A stretch of 64,000 bases of DNA, taken from Emydura subglobosa (taxonomy: Eukaryota > Chordata > Testudines > Chelidae). Location of the stretch: positions 57,864,838 to 57,928,837 of the forward strand of contig ML679958.1 of NCBI GenBank assembly GCA_007922225.1. Reading direction: 5' to 3'. The position numbers and the translations under genes were made by a program. Of this stretch, positions 46,586-59,410 are shown in pieces (position 1 is the stretch's first letter; each line of letters begins with the position of its first letter). The notes under the pieces are model-generated. The model worked only from the letters and a program-made list of their open reading frames with translations, did not search any database and was not told the DNA's origin.

Positions 46586-46710
46586 TTGGTCTAATTCTGG
46601 TTGTTATGCTAGGTGTAGGGGTGGCTGTGTGGTTTTTAGTGGCCTGTGAAATACAAGAGGTCAGACTAGATTATCTGGCTGTCCCTTCTGGCTTTAAACT
46701 CTATGACTCT
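46586..46710 (+). mobile_element. CR1 3'-end fragment
   Basis: 'tttggtctaattctggttg', 'gtggcctgtgaaatacaaga', 'ggtcagactagattatctgg' and 'cccttctggctttaaactc' form a CR1 3' terminus. The 46492-46740 open frame is its by-product. Confidence 0.88.
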
Positions 46711-47144
46711 ATCCACGTATGTAAAATTACACAATTTTAAGTGTTTGCAGGATCTATGTCTGTTGGTGTAACATTATTGGACCTCACCTTATGGCACAGT
46801 TACAGAGAGGGGTATACATTCTCAACTGAATGTACAAGCGCTTAGATCTTGGAGAAACACTTGTAAACTGTGATTAAGCCCTTTTTTAAAGAAGCTGAGC
46901 ATATCATTCAGTAAAGTCATTTGCGCCTGAATCTCTCTGAGAATCTTTTATAGGTGTCATTGCTGCCCACAGATTGGATGCACTCAAGCAAAACAAAACA
47001 TTACAACAGGTACTTGTTATAGTTCAGCGTTATTATCGAGACACTAGTTTATTTACTTTAATAATTAATTCCGCTTAATGATTTAAATGTTTTCTTCAAT
47101 GACTTTAAAAGTGTCTTTCAGATCCTGAAATTTTCAGAGATTAC
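46711..47144. other. Unique sequence, nothing recognised
   Basis: No recognised element. Confidence 0.4.
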
Positions 47145-47240
47145 AAACTCTTTGGGACAGGACCAATCTTTTCATAGCAAAATGGGGCTCTGATCTCTGA
47201 TTGTAGTTTTCGGACACCACCACAATACAAATAATGGCAG
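47145..47240 (+). mobile_element. L2-like SINE tail
   Basis: 'aactctttgggacaggacc' and 'aaaatggggctctgatctct' ending in 'caatacaaataatgg'. Confidence 0.7.
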
Positions 47241-49068
47241 TGTGAGAAAGATTGTCCGACTCCCTATTTTATTGTTTTGTGATGTTCAGAACTGCAGGCT
47301 CAGGTTTCCAAAACTGGGGCAGTATAGGAGAAATTTACTAATATTAAATGTTTTTATTTGCAAGTTATTATGTATTGAGTAAAACATATCGAGCCAAACT
47401 CCTGCTCTGAGTTATGGTATCTGGCCACAATTGCCACTGAAGTGGCTAAACTTTGCTATGCCCTTTATGCCCTGATGTAAATGTGTAACTTGAGTTGTGA
47501 TCTATATACCTTGATTTCAGTGGGATGTAAAAACCAGCACCAAATACGGGCCATAATGAATAAATGCAAATCATTAGATGGGAATTCATAATAGCTACTG
47601 ATCAGCTGTGTAAGTAACTGAAATTAAGGAGTGGCTATCTTTCAATGTGTACTTACGAAGAGTTTTTGGCCCCTGGTTTGTGGCTTAGTTTGTCGTCGTG
47701 TGTTGTGATTGCTGGTGCCGTTTTTTTGTTTGTTTGTTTTGTTATTTTGATTTCCAAAACCCAGCTAAAACAAGTCTCAGTTTGGCAGTTCTTTACTCCT
47801 TCATCTACCTTAGGGCCTTTCAGCAGCTACAAAATGGCAAGTATTTTCGATGTCTGGGATTTTTGTTGTTGTTGTTGAAAAAACAACAAATATGCACGGC
47901 TACCGATGTAATTTTTGCTCTCTGTTTCATGGGGATTCATCGCCATTGTCACCAATATGTGAGATAATACTGGGCCAATTAAGAAGTCCTTTCTGAAGAG
48001 AATCGGTTCTAAAATCATTAAAAATTGTAGATTCCTTTACAATCTTATTGCTGTATGGGAACATGAAGCAGACCTTGGGATTATGACCTGCTCAGTTACA
48101 CAAGAAAATGATTTCAAGCCATGTCCATAGAGATCACGTCATAAAATTCAAATGAAACCAAACTAGCAGTTATACTGCCCTTAAAAATCTAAACTCAAAC
48201 ACCGATTTCATCTTCCAGTGACGTATTGACACACGGCCCCAGCAGCTAGAACTTTGGCATGCAAACTGCCATATAATGCTTCACTCAGCCTCCATTGTGC
48301 TTACCCCTTGTCACACATATAGGTCCAGATGCTCAGTCCTGCACACATGCAGTGCCAGCTGCAGGTACACAATAAGGGATGACCCCCTCAATGCCTCAGA
48401 TAATCCCCCTTTTATCCACTCCAATTCCACTGTCATGTGTTGTCCCATCCCCCAGTCCTCTATCCCCATCCCATGTCCCAGCCTGATGAAGGGGGAGTTG
48501 GGGATGCTGCCCCAACCCCCACTGACACCACCAAGGATCCCTCTGCACTGCAAACATCCACTCCAGAGGCCTCCACTGTACTGCAAGCCTCCCACTCTCC
48601 TCTTCCCTGATGGAGCTCCTCAGCTCTTCCATATACAACCCTCCTGCCCTGGAGACCTCACACTGATAAAGGAGAGCTTCTAGGATGGGGTCACCAGCAA
48701 AGCTTGTTGCCTTTATCGCCACAGGTAAATTGTGTCTGGCTCCAGCAGATACTAAAACCCACGCACATTCCAAACCACTGTGAGACCAAACCTCCACTCC
48801 AACCTCCCTCCACAAACCAGCTACACATCATCCTAGAACTTGGCCCCTCCTCTGCTTACCACGACAGCATGCTTATATTGCTAAGGTCAGAGGTCAGGAT
48901 TTTTGTTACAGTGGGAGTTAAGGGAATGTGAGGCCTGTGTTGTGATACAGTGGGCAGAAGTGATCAGTCTGGGGAGGTGCGGTGTCTGTTTTATGCAATG
49001 GTAAATGTGATGTACGGGTGGGAAGGATTACTGAACACTTTTGCCTTAACCCCAAGAAGAGCTTGAAG
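47241..49068. other. Unique sequence, C-rich patch
   Basis: A pyrimidine- and C-rich patch (about 48380-48690) creates overlapping open frames on both strands (48276-48683 plus, 48396-48815 minus). None has a known domain. Confidence 0.45.
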
Positions 49069-49138
49069 GGTGCCTCTCTCACTAACAGAAGTTGGTCCAA
49101 TAAAAGATATTACCTCACCCAGCTTGTCCCTTTACCAC
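49069..49138 (+). mobile_element. PLE 3'-tail fragment
   Basis: 'ctcactaacagaagttggtc' followed by 'caataaaagatattacctca' and 'cccagcttgtcc'. It ends just before the LINE that starts near 49140. Confidence 0.7.
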
Positions 49139-49139
49139 A

Positions 49140-51640
49140 CCCTGTCATTCTATGAAAGATTGCAGAGTGTCCTTGGCAAGATCAATAAATATGACATTTT
49201 GTTAACCTCATGGGAGATCTACATGCACAAGTTGGGAATGATAATATTGGATATGAACACATTATGGGCCAACATGGCATCCCAGGACAGCCTGACAAGG
49301 GAAAATGTTTTGTTGAACTCTTGCCTATGCAGTCTTTGCATTGGGGGTACACACAGAAGGAAAGACATAAATTGACATTGAGATCAAATGATGACTTCAC
49401 TCTTAAACAGTATGATCACGCTGCTATTAATAAGCATTGGAGAGGATTTCTGTTGGACACCAGGGTGTGTACAAGTGCTAATGCTTTAAGTGACCACCAT
49501 CTTGTAATTGGGATAATCAAAATAAAACTAAACCTAGGTTACACCACACAAGGCAGAAAGTATGCACGGTACAAGAAAAATAGCAGATCCACCAGTGAAG
49601 ACGAAATTTCAAGCTGCAACTTCGGAATTCATTTGAAGAGTTAAAGACACTAATGGATGACATAGAAGAAGAAGAATGGCAGTTTTTCAAAGAAGCAAGT
49701 GTGACTGCAGCCAGGACCACCTGGGAGGTGAGAAGATTTAAGACAAGCGGCTCCAACCAAGTACCTGGACGTTTGTTGGAGAGGAAACAACTAAAGAAGA
49801 AAATTCAACAAGAATGAAACAGTAAATGTGCTATTCTGCAAGAACAAAATGCGGACAAAGACAAGGAAGTTAAAAGATCAGCCACAAGAGATAAGAGAGA
49901 ACGGATGGGAAAATAAAGTAAGAAAAGCTGAGGAGGCACACAAGTGAGGGGATTTAAAAAAGCTTTTTCCAATATCTAAACAACTGGCATCACAACTTTT
50001 GAACCATTGTGGCATTGTGGAAGCTCAAGATGGTGCCATTTTAACCACAGAGGAAGGACAGTCAGTCAGTTGAATGGAACGTTTCCAGGCTGTGCTCAAT
50101 CAGTCAGAACCACTAACACACCCTGAGGGATATGAAGAAACAGCAGATTTATCTATATCACTAGAAGTAATCCCATTTGAGGAAGTAACTCAGTCAATAC
50201 ACCAATGGCAGAGTGGTAAAGCACCAGGCTATGATAAGATAGATGCTGAAATGCGCAGGTTATACAGAATGGTTTGGGAAAAGGAGATTTGTCCTAAAGA
50301 TGGGATAAGAGGTGTTATCTGCAAAATCCCTAAAATGGGACCAGTTTATTTGTGATAACTGGAGAGGGATAACACTCCAATCTGTAACTGGAAATGTTAT
50401 GCATTATCATTTTGAATAGGATGAAAACTGCCATTCATAAAGTACTCATTGAAGAACAGGCTGGATTTTGATCTGGTAAACTGTGGTCAGACCAGATTTT
50501 CACCTTGAGGAGACTTATTTAGGAAGGCTTAGAATACCAGCAGAAGATGATTTTTAAAACTTCCTTGATTTTACAAAAGCATTTGATAGTGTCATAGAGA
50601 AGCCCTCTGGAAGATCTTGAGGCACTATGGAATTCCAGCAAAGACTGTTAATTTGATAAAAGCTTTGTATGAAGAGTATGCATGCTGCATCAGGACAGAG
50701 AGTAGAGACACGAAATGGTTTAAGTTCTTACTGGCATAAGGCAAGATTGCATACTATTTCCACTTTTCATCTGCACTGCCATAGACTTTGTGATGAGAAG
50801 AGCGATGGCTGCTGCCGAGGATGCTGGTACTGTTCATGAGACTTAGATCTTGCAGATGATATAGTCATACTAGATACCAACTTGGATGGAATGAAAAGAG
50901 TCATTATGAGCATAAAAGCAGAAGCAGCTAAAGTGGGACGTTGTATCAGTACCCAGAAGACCAAGAGCATGGAGATAGGAGAGAATGCTATCAATACTGG
51001 TGGATGTGTGATTGATGGAGACGCGTACAAGAGAGATGATGACTATCTATTTTGTTGGTACAATAACTGCTAATGATCAGCTCACTAAAGAAGAGAAGGC
51101 AAGAATCAGCAGAGCCAGTGGATCATTTTCCCATTTGTCAAATATCTGGAAGAGTAAGAAGATACATCTACACACTAAAATGAGGTTGTACAATGCTATT
51201 GTCCTCCCAACACTATTGTATGCCTCAGAAACATGGTAAATGGTGGATATGTACAACAGGAGGTTGAATGTTTTCCACCAGTGTTGTTTGAAAAGAATCT
51301 TGGGAATTCATTGGAGTGATCATCTAACCAATGCAGAAGTGTTGCACCACATGGGTCAGCAGACTGCTGACATAATAATTAGACAGACTGGTATGGTGGT
51401 TTGGCCATGCCATCAGGCTCCTCCATGGCAGAAGCACAAGGGATATCCTAGACTGGATTCCACCTGGAGGGAAGACAAGGCAGGGAGTATAAAGAATGAC
51501 CTATCAGAGGACGATCAAAAATGATGCTGCTGTCATGGAGACAACTTATGATAGAGTCAAAGATCTTGCTCTGGACAGATAGCAGTGGGAAAAATTGGTT
51601 GCCTCAACAAGAGTCTAAGTCTAAGCAAATGATTGCTGTG
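49140..51640 (+). mobile_element. RTE-like LINE, decayed
   Basis: About 2.5 kb containing, in order, an apurinic-type endonuclease (to about 49530), a linker, a reverse transcriptase (about 50150-50900) and a C-terminal domain (about 51070-51500). The order and motifs place it with APE-type non-LTR retrotransposons. The RT and C-terminal motifs are unlike the CR1 copies here and closer to the RTE group. The 5' part of the endonuclease is missing. Confidence 0.85.
49200..51530 (+). pseudogene. RTE-like endonuclease/reverse transcriptase remnant
   Basis: The endonuclease reads MGDLHAQVGNDN (49210 on), HKLT, then RVCTSANALSDHHLV (about 49465-49507), keeping the Asp-His pair of the SDHH motif. 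RT motifs follow in changing frames: WQSGKAPGYDKIDAEM (about 50207-50255), EEQAGF (about 50452), ALWKILRHYGIP-like text (about 50608-50640), and LDLADDIVILD (about 50843-50875), where the catalytic ADD is intact. The C-terminal part reads ISRASGSFSHLSNIW, LYASETW (to 51236) and RRLNVFHQCCLKRILGIHW. At least six stops or frame changes break it, so no protein is made. Confidence 0.82.
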
Positions 51641-53317
51641 ACCTGCATATGGATAGTTTTCTCCCAGCCATCTTCATAACCCACTTCTGTCCTCACTGGC
51701 AGAACTCATAATTGGCTGAGCCGCCATTCAGTGCTCTTCCATCTTCTTGCTGGATATGCTGTTCCCACTAATCAATGACTATCCTGGCTGCTTAGCTGCG
51801 TGGCCATGCCATGTTTAATATTGATAGTGACAGTTCTGCCCTCTTTTCCACTCCTTTATATGGGCATCATGTGCACCCACACCTTCCAAGTGGCAACAGA
51901 TGAAGATATTATACTTGCAGATTTCAGAAGCCTCCTTTTGACATTCAGGGAAACATGACCTTCCTTCCTCTTTAGGAAAGGTGTAGCTGATACTCTCCCC
52001 CAGTGCCGTCCTCCACCTCCAATTTATAAAGGCTTACACCATCCAGTGCCATTGAGAGCTACTGGCAGAATTAGTGCTCACCCCACCCCCTGTGAGCTAC
52101 ATTCTAGTTGTCTTCCATGCAGTAACATGAAGCAGATAGAGGGAAGAGTTCCTGGCACCTCCTCTGTACCCTTACAGCACACCTGCACAGGGAGAGCAGT
52201 AATTTTCTTCTATATTTGGATGTCGGGCTGATCTGGACAGTCTGTGCTTCCTGTAACTAAATCTCTCACTCATTCAGCCCATCTCCCTCAACATGCTCTC
52301 TCTCTCTCTCTCGCCTTAGTTATTGAGAAGGGTAATTTAAAGTCTAGCCACCTTCCATCCTACAGTTCATTAACAAGTAAATGGAGACTAAATGTCATCT
52401 TGCATTGACTCCAGCTAGTAGGGGGGCAATGTCATTTTCACAAACCTCTAGGAAATCCACAGCAGTTCATCTGAATCAGATCACTTAGCCAGTAGCATTC
52501 AACAAAGCCTGCAATACGCCCTATATTTAAGCAAATATGGAATTAGAGCTCTCTGCTTCCAGTTGCTCATTAATGCTTTCTGCAATGGGTAAAATGGATA
52601 GTGAAATATGGAACCGTATTATCACAATGGAAAAAAAGTAATGCAGTAACAAGATTTGACAGCTTCTTATGATGCCAGGGTTTCTAGAATGATAAGATCT
52701 ATTAATAATTTTAGACAATCAATATCACAGATGCAGTAGGCACTATACCTAGAAACTAATTTGGGAGGCAAGAAACTCTAGGCCAGGATTGGAAAAGGTG
52801 ATAAGGGTTAGCTGATGAGTTAATGAACTAGCAGAGAAAAAATCCTGGATTTACTGGGCATTAGGACGTGTGCCACGGTTCATCATTCAGTCAATTGCAA
52901 TATTTTGCAACTGTGGAAAAAATATTAAACCACAAATTTTTAACCCTGATAACAAGCTAGACAGATTGCTCTGTGCGAACATACCACTGCTTCACAGAGG
53001 AAACCATTATGCATTTGTACATGTCGTGTGTGCAAATTTATTGTTCATGATATGTACCATACCAACTCAGTTCTCTCTCTCTCTCTCTCACATACACCTC
53101 CCCCCCCCTCAATGTGCATCAACACCTGATCCAGAGGGACTGCCTCTAGAAGGGAGAGAGAATAATTAATTCATTATACCCATCCATTCTCTTCTGTGAG
53201 GTTGTCTAGAAGGATGCTAACTTGTGCCTATAACGATGTGGATAGAACCTGTCTACAGGAACTTTGACTCAGATCCCCAAAATGTGGTCCAGAGAGGTGA
53301 CTGAACAGCCATTAGAT
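51641..53317. other. Unique sequence, (ct)n runs
   Basis: (ct)n runs lie at 52296-52312 and 53072-53089. No gene or transposon was recognised. Confidence 0.45.
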
Positions 53318-53325
53318 GGTAACAT

Positions 53326-53449
53326 GAGGGCGACCAGATAATAAGTGTGAAAAGTCAGGATGGGAGTGGGGGGCTTATAGGCGTCTATATAAGACAAAGC
53401 CTCAAATATCGGGACTGTCCCTATAAAACCGAGACATCTGATCACCCTA
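53326..53449. mobile_element. 124-bp hAT-like element with 8-bp TSD
   Basis: Left end 'gagggcgaccagat', right end 'atctgatcacccta' (reverse complement 'tagggtgatcagat'). 'ggtaacat' occurs exactly on both sides (53318-53325 and 53450-53457). Inside, 'atatcgggactgtccctata' is recognisable. The duplication length supports hAT. No coding frame. Confidence 0.82.
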
Positions 53450-53694
53450 GGTAACATCCTTCAATCGATATGAACTTGGACTGGGTTTTCACTAGTAATC
53501 CAGATCTATATAGTGCCACTTGAACATCATGTTTGACATTTGAACAGCAAAATGGTGGGATTTGAGCAGGGCTTCTCCATCTATGTATCCAAGAATCTGT
53601 GTTGTTCCCTCTCCAGAACAGTGTTTATTGATTTATAGTTTTTCAAAATAACACTTTAATCACTAGCAACTTACTCTCAGTAGACCTAAGATAA
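53450..53694. other. Unique sequence, nothing recognised
   Basis: No recognised element. Confidence 0.4.
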
Positions 53695-53772
53695 GATTTT
53701 CAAAGCCACCTAGAGGATTTAAAACATCCTCTAATCATTTGTATCTAAATCCCTTAGACAGCTTTGAAAATC
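53695..53772. repeat. 78-bp palindromic element
   Basis: 'gattttcaaag' (53695-53705) and 'ctttgaaaatc' (53762-53772) are exact reverse complements. An inner pair 'gaggat'/'atcctc' continues the hairpin. Confidence 0.65.
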
Positions 53773-55293
53773 ATAACCCTGATTTTAAGGAGAAACAGTC
53801 TCTCATGCCAGACGGCCTTTACTACATATGCTGTCAACAACACCGTAGCAATCAAATTGTGAGGTTTGGAACCAGTGTCTACAAGCTGGAGTAGACAGGA
53901 TTCAGGAAAGGTCAGTGACTCATTCACATTGTTGTTCTAGTTAACTTTCATGGAAAAGTACAATATTACAACAATCTCTTGTTTTTCAACTTAGTTTTCA
54001 TTTCCATGTAATCTGTTTGTTTTTACTAGTTAACCTCAATTTGGCATTAAGATATTAAGTGATGAGCCCCAAAGAAATAGCACAAAAAGGAAAGGAGTTA
54101 TAGAAAATGTCAGTATTTTGAAAAATACAAATAGCAAGATTCCATGTTTGCAGTTTCATTTTTGCCTCCTTTTTTTTTTTTTTAACTTTGCACTTTTGTG
54201 CATTTTCTCTCTCTCAAATATCAACACTCCAAAAATGATGTTTCCATTTTCTATAAAAATTTGCTGCTGTGATCTACCCTCTTTGGTTGGGAAAATGCCT
54301 GGTTTTTTTAAACAGAATATCCAGTACTTAACATGCTCCACATTGTTTCTTTTTAATGGAACCACTTGTAGGCCCAAGGGGACACAGCTTTTAAACAACG
54401 TCCTAAATTTATGGGGAATGTGAGAACAACAGCCAATTATTTGGCAGGGGGTAAAGGCAGAGGAGCGAGAGAACGGTTAAGGGTGGTGTAAGAGTAATGA
54501 CTTGCAGTAACAGGATCAAATTGAGCAAAAGAAAATTACAATTTAAAAAAAATCAAGAAAAAGCGAGTGTGCTAGGTGGCACAACATCCCTGGGGGCAAT
54601 GGCGGTGGTCCCATTGAGTGAGTAGTTAAAATGGGATAGGACAAAGCACTGGGAAGTATACTGTCTGTAGGGAACCGTCCTGCTTTGTGGTGGAGGTGAA
54701 TCAGGTGGCCCAAGAGGATCCAAAATGTCCCTACCAACATCATCTTCTCCCACCCCCAGTTATCACTCTAATCATCTCTTGGCCCCTGCAAGTGCAGGAG
54801 AGGTGTAAGAAGCCTCATTCCCTTGTGCCTGTCTACACTGGGTCACGTACAGTGGGGATCCCTGTGCTGAGAGAGTGGGAGAATTCTGCAGGACTATTAG
54901 CACTAGTCTCTGCAAAGAGGGCAGTGGGGGGTCAGGAAAAAGGAGTGCACCTTGCCCCTCTTGAGTTAAGTTAAAACCATAAAGATCAGGGTCATCTGGT
55001 TCCTGGAGACAACATGCAAGTCCTGTGAGGAGCACTTTAATAAAGACATTAGGGGTTTCTCTGCCAGAAGCAATGTGCCTGGGTCGTATTGTTCTTCACT
55101 TTCATAGCAGCAGCCTCTGTAAAGATGGTGCAGTGTCTGCACTATCTGGGAGCTGCTGGAGGCACTGGAACGCCAGCTCTGGTGATGCAGCTCAGGACTG
55201 CTTCTAATTCAGGGCTCCGCGTTCCCACCAATATTCTGTCCCTTTTCTCTTTAGTTCGCTCCTGTCTTTGTGACTTCTTCCATGCCACCTCTT
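53773..55293. other. Unique sequence, nothing recognised
   Basis: A T-run near 54170-54183 and an A-rich stretch near 54540. No gene recognised; the frames at 54118-54423 and 54687-54974 have no domain. Confidence 0.45.
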
Positions 55294-55566
55294 AGGGCTG
55301 GTCTACCCTTAAAACACTGCAGTGGCACAGCTGTAGCCAGCGAAGATGCTACCAATGCTGATGGGAGGGGTTCTCCTATCACCATAAGTAATCCATCACT
55401 TGAAGAGGCAAGAGCTAGGTCAATAGGAGAATTCTCTCATCTACTTAACAGTATCTACATTGGGGGGCTTAGATCGGTTTAACTGTGTCGCTCACGGGGC
55501 TGTATTTTTCACACTCCCTGAGCGGCATAGTTATTCTGACCTAATTTTCTACTGTAAACCAGGCTG
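55294..55566. mobile_element. Non-autonomous DNA transposon
   Basis: Left end 'agggctggtctaccctt', right end 'ctgtaaaccaggct' (reverse complement 'agcctggtttacag'). The interior holds 'ggcacagctgtagccag', 'aggggttctcctatcacc' and 'aataggagaattctctc', the last two forming an inner inverted pair. No flanking duplication was resolved. Confidence 0.6.
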
Positions 55567-58004
55567 TATACCCGGAGCATCCTCCCATTTAAAGTTCAGT
55601 AAATATCCTGCCTCAGAAAACTACTCAAGACATTTATCCTGTGAAGCATTGCAGCTACAATGGCCACACCCTGCTCTGTATTGTATCACACCCATTTGGA
55701 TCTTTCAGGCTAGCACTTTTCTTTTTGCCACACTTCAACCCATTAGATAGTGGCCTGGCTAAGTATGATGCTACATATAAAAAAATGTATCATCTTTTTT
55801 CCTCTCTCAGGTCTATGAGCCAGGTCATCCCCTTCCACGGATAAACCCAGAGAGAAGTGGGAAAGATTATGCTTAAACGTTTGTTGAACTACAGCGAAGA
55901 AATGGCGGCTCATCCTGTCTGGCGGGTGGAGACACTGGGGCTGAGTGGAGGAAGCAGAGGCATAACATTATAATCACACTGAACAGGGTATCCTCACCTC
56001 AAGTCTGTGTGGCTTCACAGCACGATTCTGCAGGTTTTACTAAATTCCCACTGAAGTGAGCAGCAGTTCTGCCTCAGCAAGGAAAACAAAGTCAGACCTT
56101 ACAAAAGAACGTTGATGTTACTGTGGCCTCCTTAGCGAAGAAATAGCTGAAATTCAGGGCTTGGCAGGTCATTTCCCCATTTGGAGCAGAAATCAGTGCC
56201 AAAAAGTCAGGAATTTTCTTAGTGTAATTTGTTTATAAAGTGTACTCCAGTCCTGTAACCCTGAACAGCTGGGCAGCCTCCTTTTCCCAGGTAGGGAACG
56301 ACTGCCTGGTCCCAAACAGCAGCTATTGACCCTCCCTCTCGCCAAGGCCTCTCACAGACTCCCAGCCCAACACAGACTGCTTCTTTCCACATCAAACAAT
56401 CTCCAGACTGCTTAAGGTACCATTTTGTTCCAGCCTGAAACCTAGGAAACCCCGTTACCACCACCCTCTCCCTCTGGGCCACGTGGTGTCATCCAGTGGC
56501 TCCAGGCACCAGCTCCCTTCTTTGTGCCCAGTTGTTCTGCACTAGGAGAAGAACCTCCATTGCTCCAACTGCTGGGCACAAAAGAGAATACTGTGATTGC
56601 TTTTGCATCCAACACCCCATCGCAGGCCTTTAACACGTCTTTCGTAACAGTACATTATAATCGCCATCCTTCGTTTAGTCAGGCTTTTATGTAAGATTTA
56701 GCCCCTGGGAAGTACTTGCTTCTGCTAGTGAACTGCCCTTCATGGCAGAAGTCCACTGGGGAGAGGTTACTGTCGTGCCAAGTGGTCACAAGTGAGCCAC
56801 AGCTATTTGGCGCAATGCAAAAAAGTGGGTGATACTGGTTGGGGTGATAGCACAGCCCTAGCAGTGGGTTGATGACTTGAATCAGTGCATCCCTGGGCAA
56901 CTCCTATGAAGCCCTAACAGCAGTTAAAGGCTGCTCTTCCCCAGCAGAAATTCCAAAGGAGAGTGTCTGTGCAAACATTGCCTGTTCTCCTGTGTGAATG
57001 AATTCCACCTATGGTGGGGGACCCCCCAGCTGACACAGGAAGGTGCAAAGTGCACCTATCTGCATGACTGGTGGTAGAGTGGGAAGAGTGAGCCCATTTC
57101 TATTTTCATTCCATGTGACTCCCTTTCTTACTATAGACTGTCAACATTAGACATCTTATTTGGACACAGTTGTACAATAGGGTAGATCTGACACATATTA
57201 GAACAAATTCAATCTTTCATATGATAGAACAGTTCCATTTATAAACATCCCTTACCCAAGAACACGCTTCACTCTTCTCGGACAGATCTTTCTCATGCCT
57301 GCAAGTAGAGGTTTTTCGGAAGTAATATTTAGCACTTCACAGACCTATTATTAATTTGTATTTATTGAGTGCTGACAGACAACTTTGGTGCGCTTTATGG
57401 TCTTATAAGGGAACACCTGTGGCTACAATATTTTGAAAGAAAAATCCCATGAAAGGTGGAACCTCCTCTCAATTAATAGAGACTGAAAGATGCTATTTGT
57501 GTTTCAGAAACACCAGCCTTACCAGTGCACCAGAAACAGAGAGCTTGTGAACTACTTTCCTCCCACAGAAGAATTGCAAATTGTAACGACACAAGTAAAC
57601 AGGGAATCTCTTCCCTGAAATTGGCTAAATATACTTGTTAAAGTCTTTTCTTGTGCTCCATAAACATATTTAAACATATCCAGGGCCAAATTCTCCTCTC
57701 AGCTATACCAGTAAAACCCTATTGAATCTGGCTCCCAGTTTTCAAATAATTTATTAGGTATGAGGTAATATTTTGTCTTCTTAGTCTCTCTCATTCTGTC
57801 ATCCTCAGTCCCACTAAAAGGAGTTGCATGCATTGTGGATCAGTTGCTGCCTAAGAGTATAACATTCTTCTAAAAATATATTTTCAATATACGTGATTTT
57901 AGAAATGATGCAATTAAACCCCTATTGACTCACTCCATAATCCAACCAGTTTCCATTGTAGCTGGGATGTCACTGTTTGGTTCATGCGAGAACTCTTTTA
58001 TTTA
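55567..58004. other. Unique sequence, nothing recognised
   Basis: About 2.4 kb with no recognised gene or repeat. The 55460-55750 and 56219-56482 frames have no domain. The patch 57345-57420 could be an old L2-like tail in reverse, but is too diverged to call. Confidence 0.45.
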
Positions 58005-58130
58005 TTATTTTTATTATTCAGTTCCATGATAGCCCTTGGCACTGTATAGAATATAGAGTAGAAAAGATGACCCAAGATATTTATACTCTAATTCAGGCAG
58101 ACATTATAGCTCACAAACAGAAACAAGATG
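58005..58130 (-). mobile_element. L2-like SINE tail, reverse orientation
   Basis: It begins with an AT-rich run ('ttatttttattattcagttc') and carries 'cccttggcactgtatagaat' and 'gacattatagctcacaaaca', in the reverse order of the tail. Confidence 0.5.
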
Positions 58131-58829
58131 GAGGTCCCAGTATCACATCTCTTCAGACTAAAACTGGCAACACAGTGAAACTCCCAAGTGGATTCACTGG
58201 AGAATGCTCTTTGTTAACAGGTCTGTTTTTTGGGCCCCATGAAGTAGAAATCTCAGCTTTCACTTAAAAACCACCTCACAAAATATTCTTTTTCCATGTG
58301 ACAATAGCCTTGAAAAATATAACTGGTACTTGGATTGCTATAGAGGGAAAGTACAAACAGTTGGGATTCCTTTTGCAGCACAAGATTGGAGGGGTGAAGC
58401 TTACTGATCCCACACATGAATATTTTATATCTAATGAGTCAGTTATATGTGAGATGTATCTCAGAGAATCATCTTATTTACCCTTCCCAAATCATTAGTC
58501 ATAGTGGTGTGATGATGATGATGATGAAGAATTTGTTGTTTGGGGGTAGGAGACATCAGAATAGGAGGGGGTGGGTTCTCCTGTAGTTTAGATTACATTA
58601 TAAAGAAATAATTTACTAAAAGGCTGATAATGGTTTAACCATTGAGAAATAATTAATAGATGTCAGACATTGCATAAGGCAGAAAACTGTAACCTGATAG
58701 GTTACACAATAATTTTCCTTGTTAGAGTAAAGGATGTTTATTTGGGAACTAGCCAGAGTTTTGGACTGCATAATTACTCACATGTGAAATATGTGGGGTT
58801 TTTTAAAAAGCTAGGAATACCTGACCACT
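58131..58829. other. Unique sequence, (gat)n
   Basis: A (gat)n run lies at 58511-58526. Nothing else recognised. Confidence 0.4.
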
Positions 58830-58980
58830 AGTGCTTAGCAAAACGCAATAGCCAGTTTTTCACAAAATTTAGTGCAATTTTTTTTGCCAATTCATTTAGC
58901 ATGTTTCTGTTTTTCCACATTTTGTGAAATTTCAAGAGACCATTTTTCCAAATTGTCTTGAAAATCTAGTTTGACATTTG
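58830..58980. repeat. AT-rich element with 10-bp inverted repeat
   Basis: 'ttcacaaaat' (58859-58868) and 'attttgtgaa' (58919-58928) are exact reverse complements within a 'gaaattt'-rich segment resembling 4795-5180. Family unknown. Confidence 0.4.
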
Positions 58981-59064
58981 TCACTTTAGAAATAATGCAC
59001 TTTTCAGATGGCATGCAGAGATACCATGGCAGCCATAGTGCAAGGAATTATGTTGTTTCCTGAT

Positions 59065-59320
59065 GAGCTTACATATCACAAACAATAATACCTTACATTG
59101 GCTTTCATCTGAGGATATCAAAGCACTTGACAAAAGAGAACACTTCAGCATCTCTGAATATTTTTATTTGGGTGTCAGAAGCAAGGTACTTAAATTGGAA
59201 AATTTGGGGCTAGATGATTTGCTTGACGTTACTACAGACTCACTGTGTAGAGATGGGGAAAGGAATCTAGGTCTCCTAACTGCTGGTTCCTTGATAAAAC
59301 ACTGTGCCTCCCTACTGTTC
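59065..59320 (-). mobile_element. MIR-type SINE, reverse orientation
   Basis: 'atcaaagcacttgacaaaag', 'gtagagatggggaaagg', 'aatctaggtctcctaactgc' and 'aaacactgtgcctccctac' follow the reverse order of the family. Confidence 0.7.
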
Positions 59321-59410
59321 ATGTTAGCATTACTCTAATAAGCAGAGATCCCTCTTAAATACGTACTTCCCATGTGTGCTGATGAACAGATTTGGGCAGA
59401 CTGTCCATCT

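Noticed and set aside
52296..52312. Regulatory (ct)n element
   Set aside because: A simple microsatellite, like 53072-53089. Nothing else supports a regulatory role.
57345..57420. L2-like tail in reverse
   Set aside because: Only 'ttgtatttattgagtgctg' suggests it. Too short and diverged to call.
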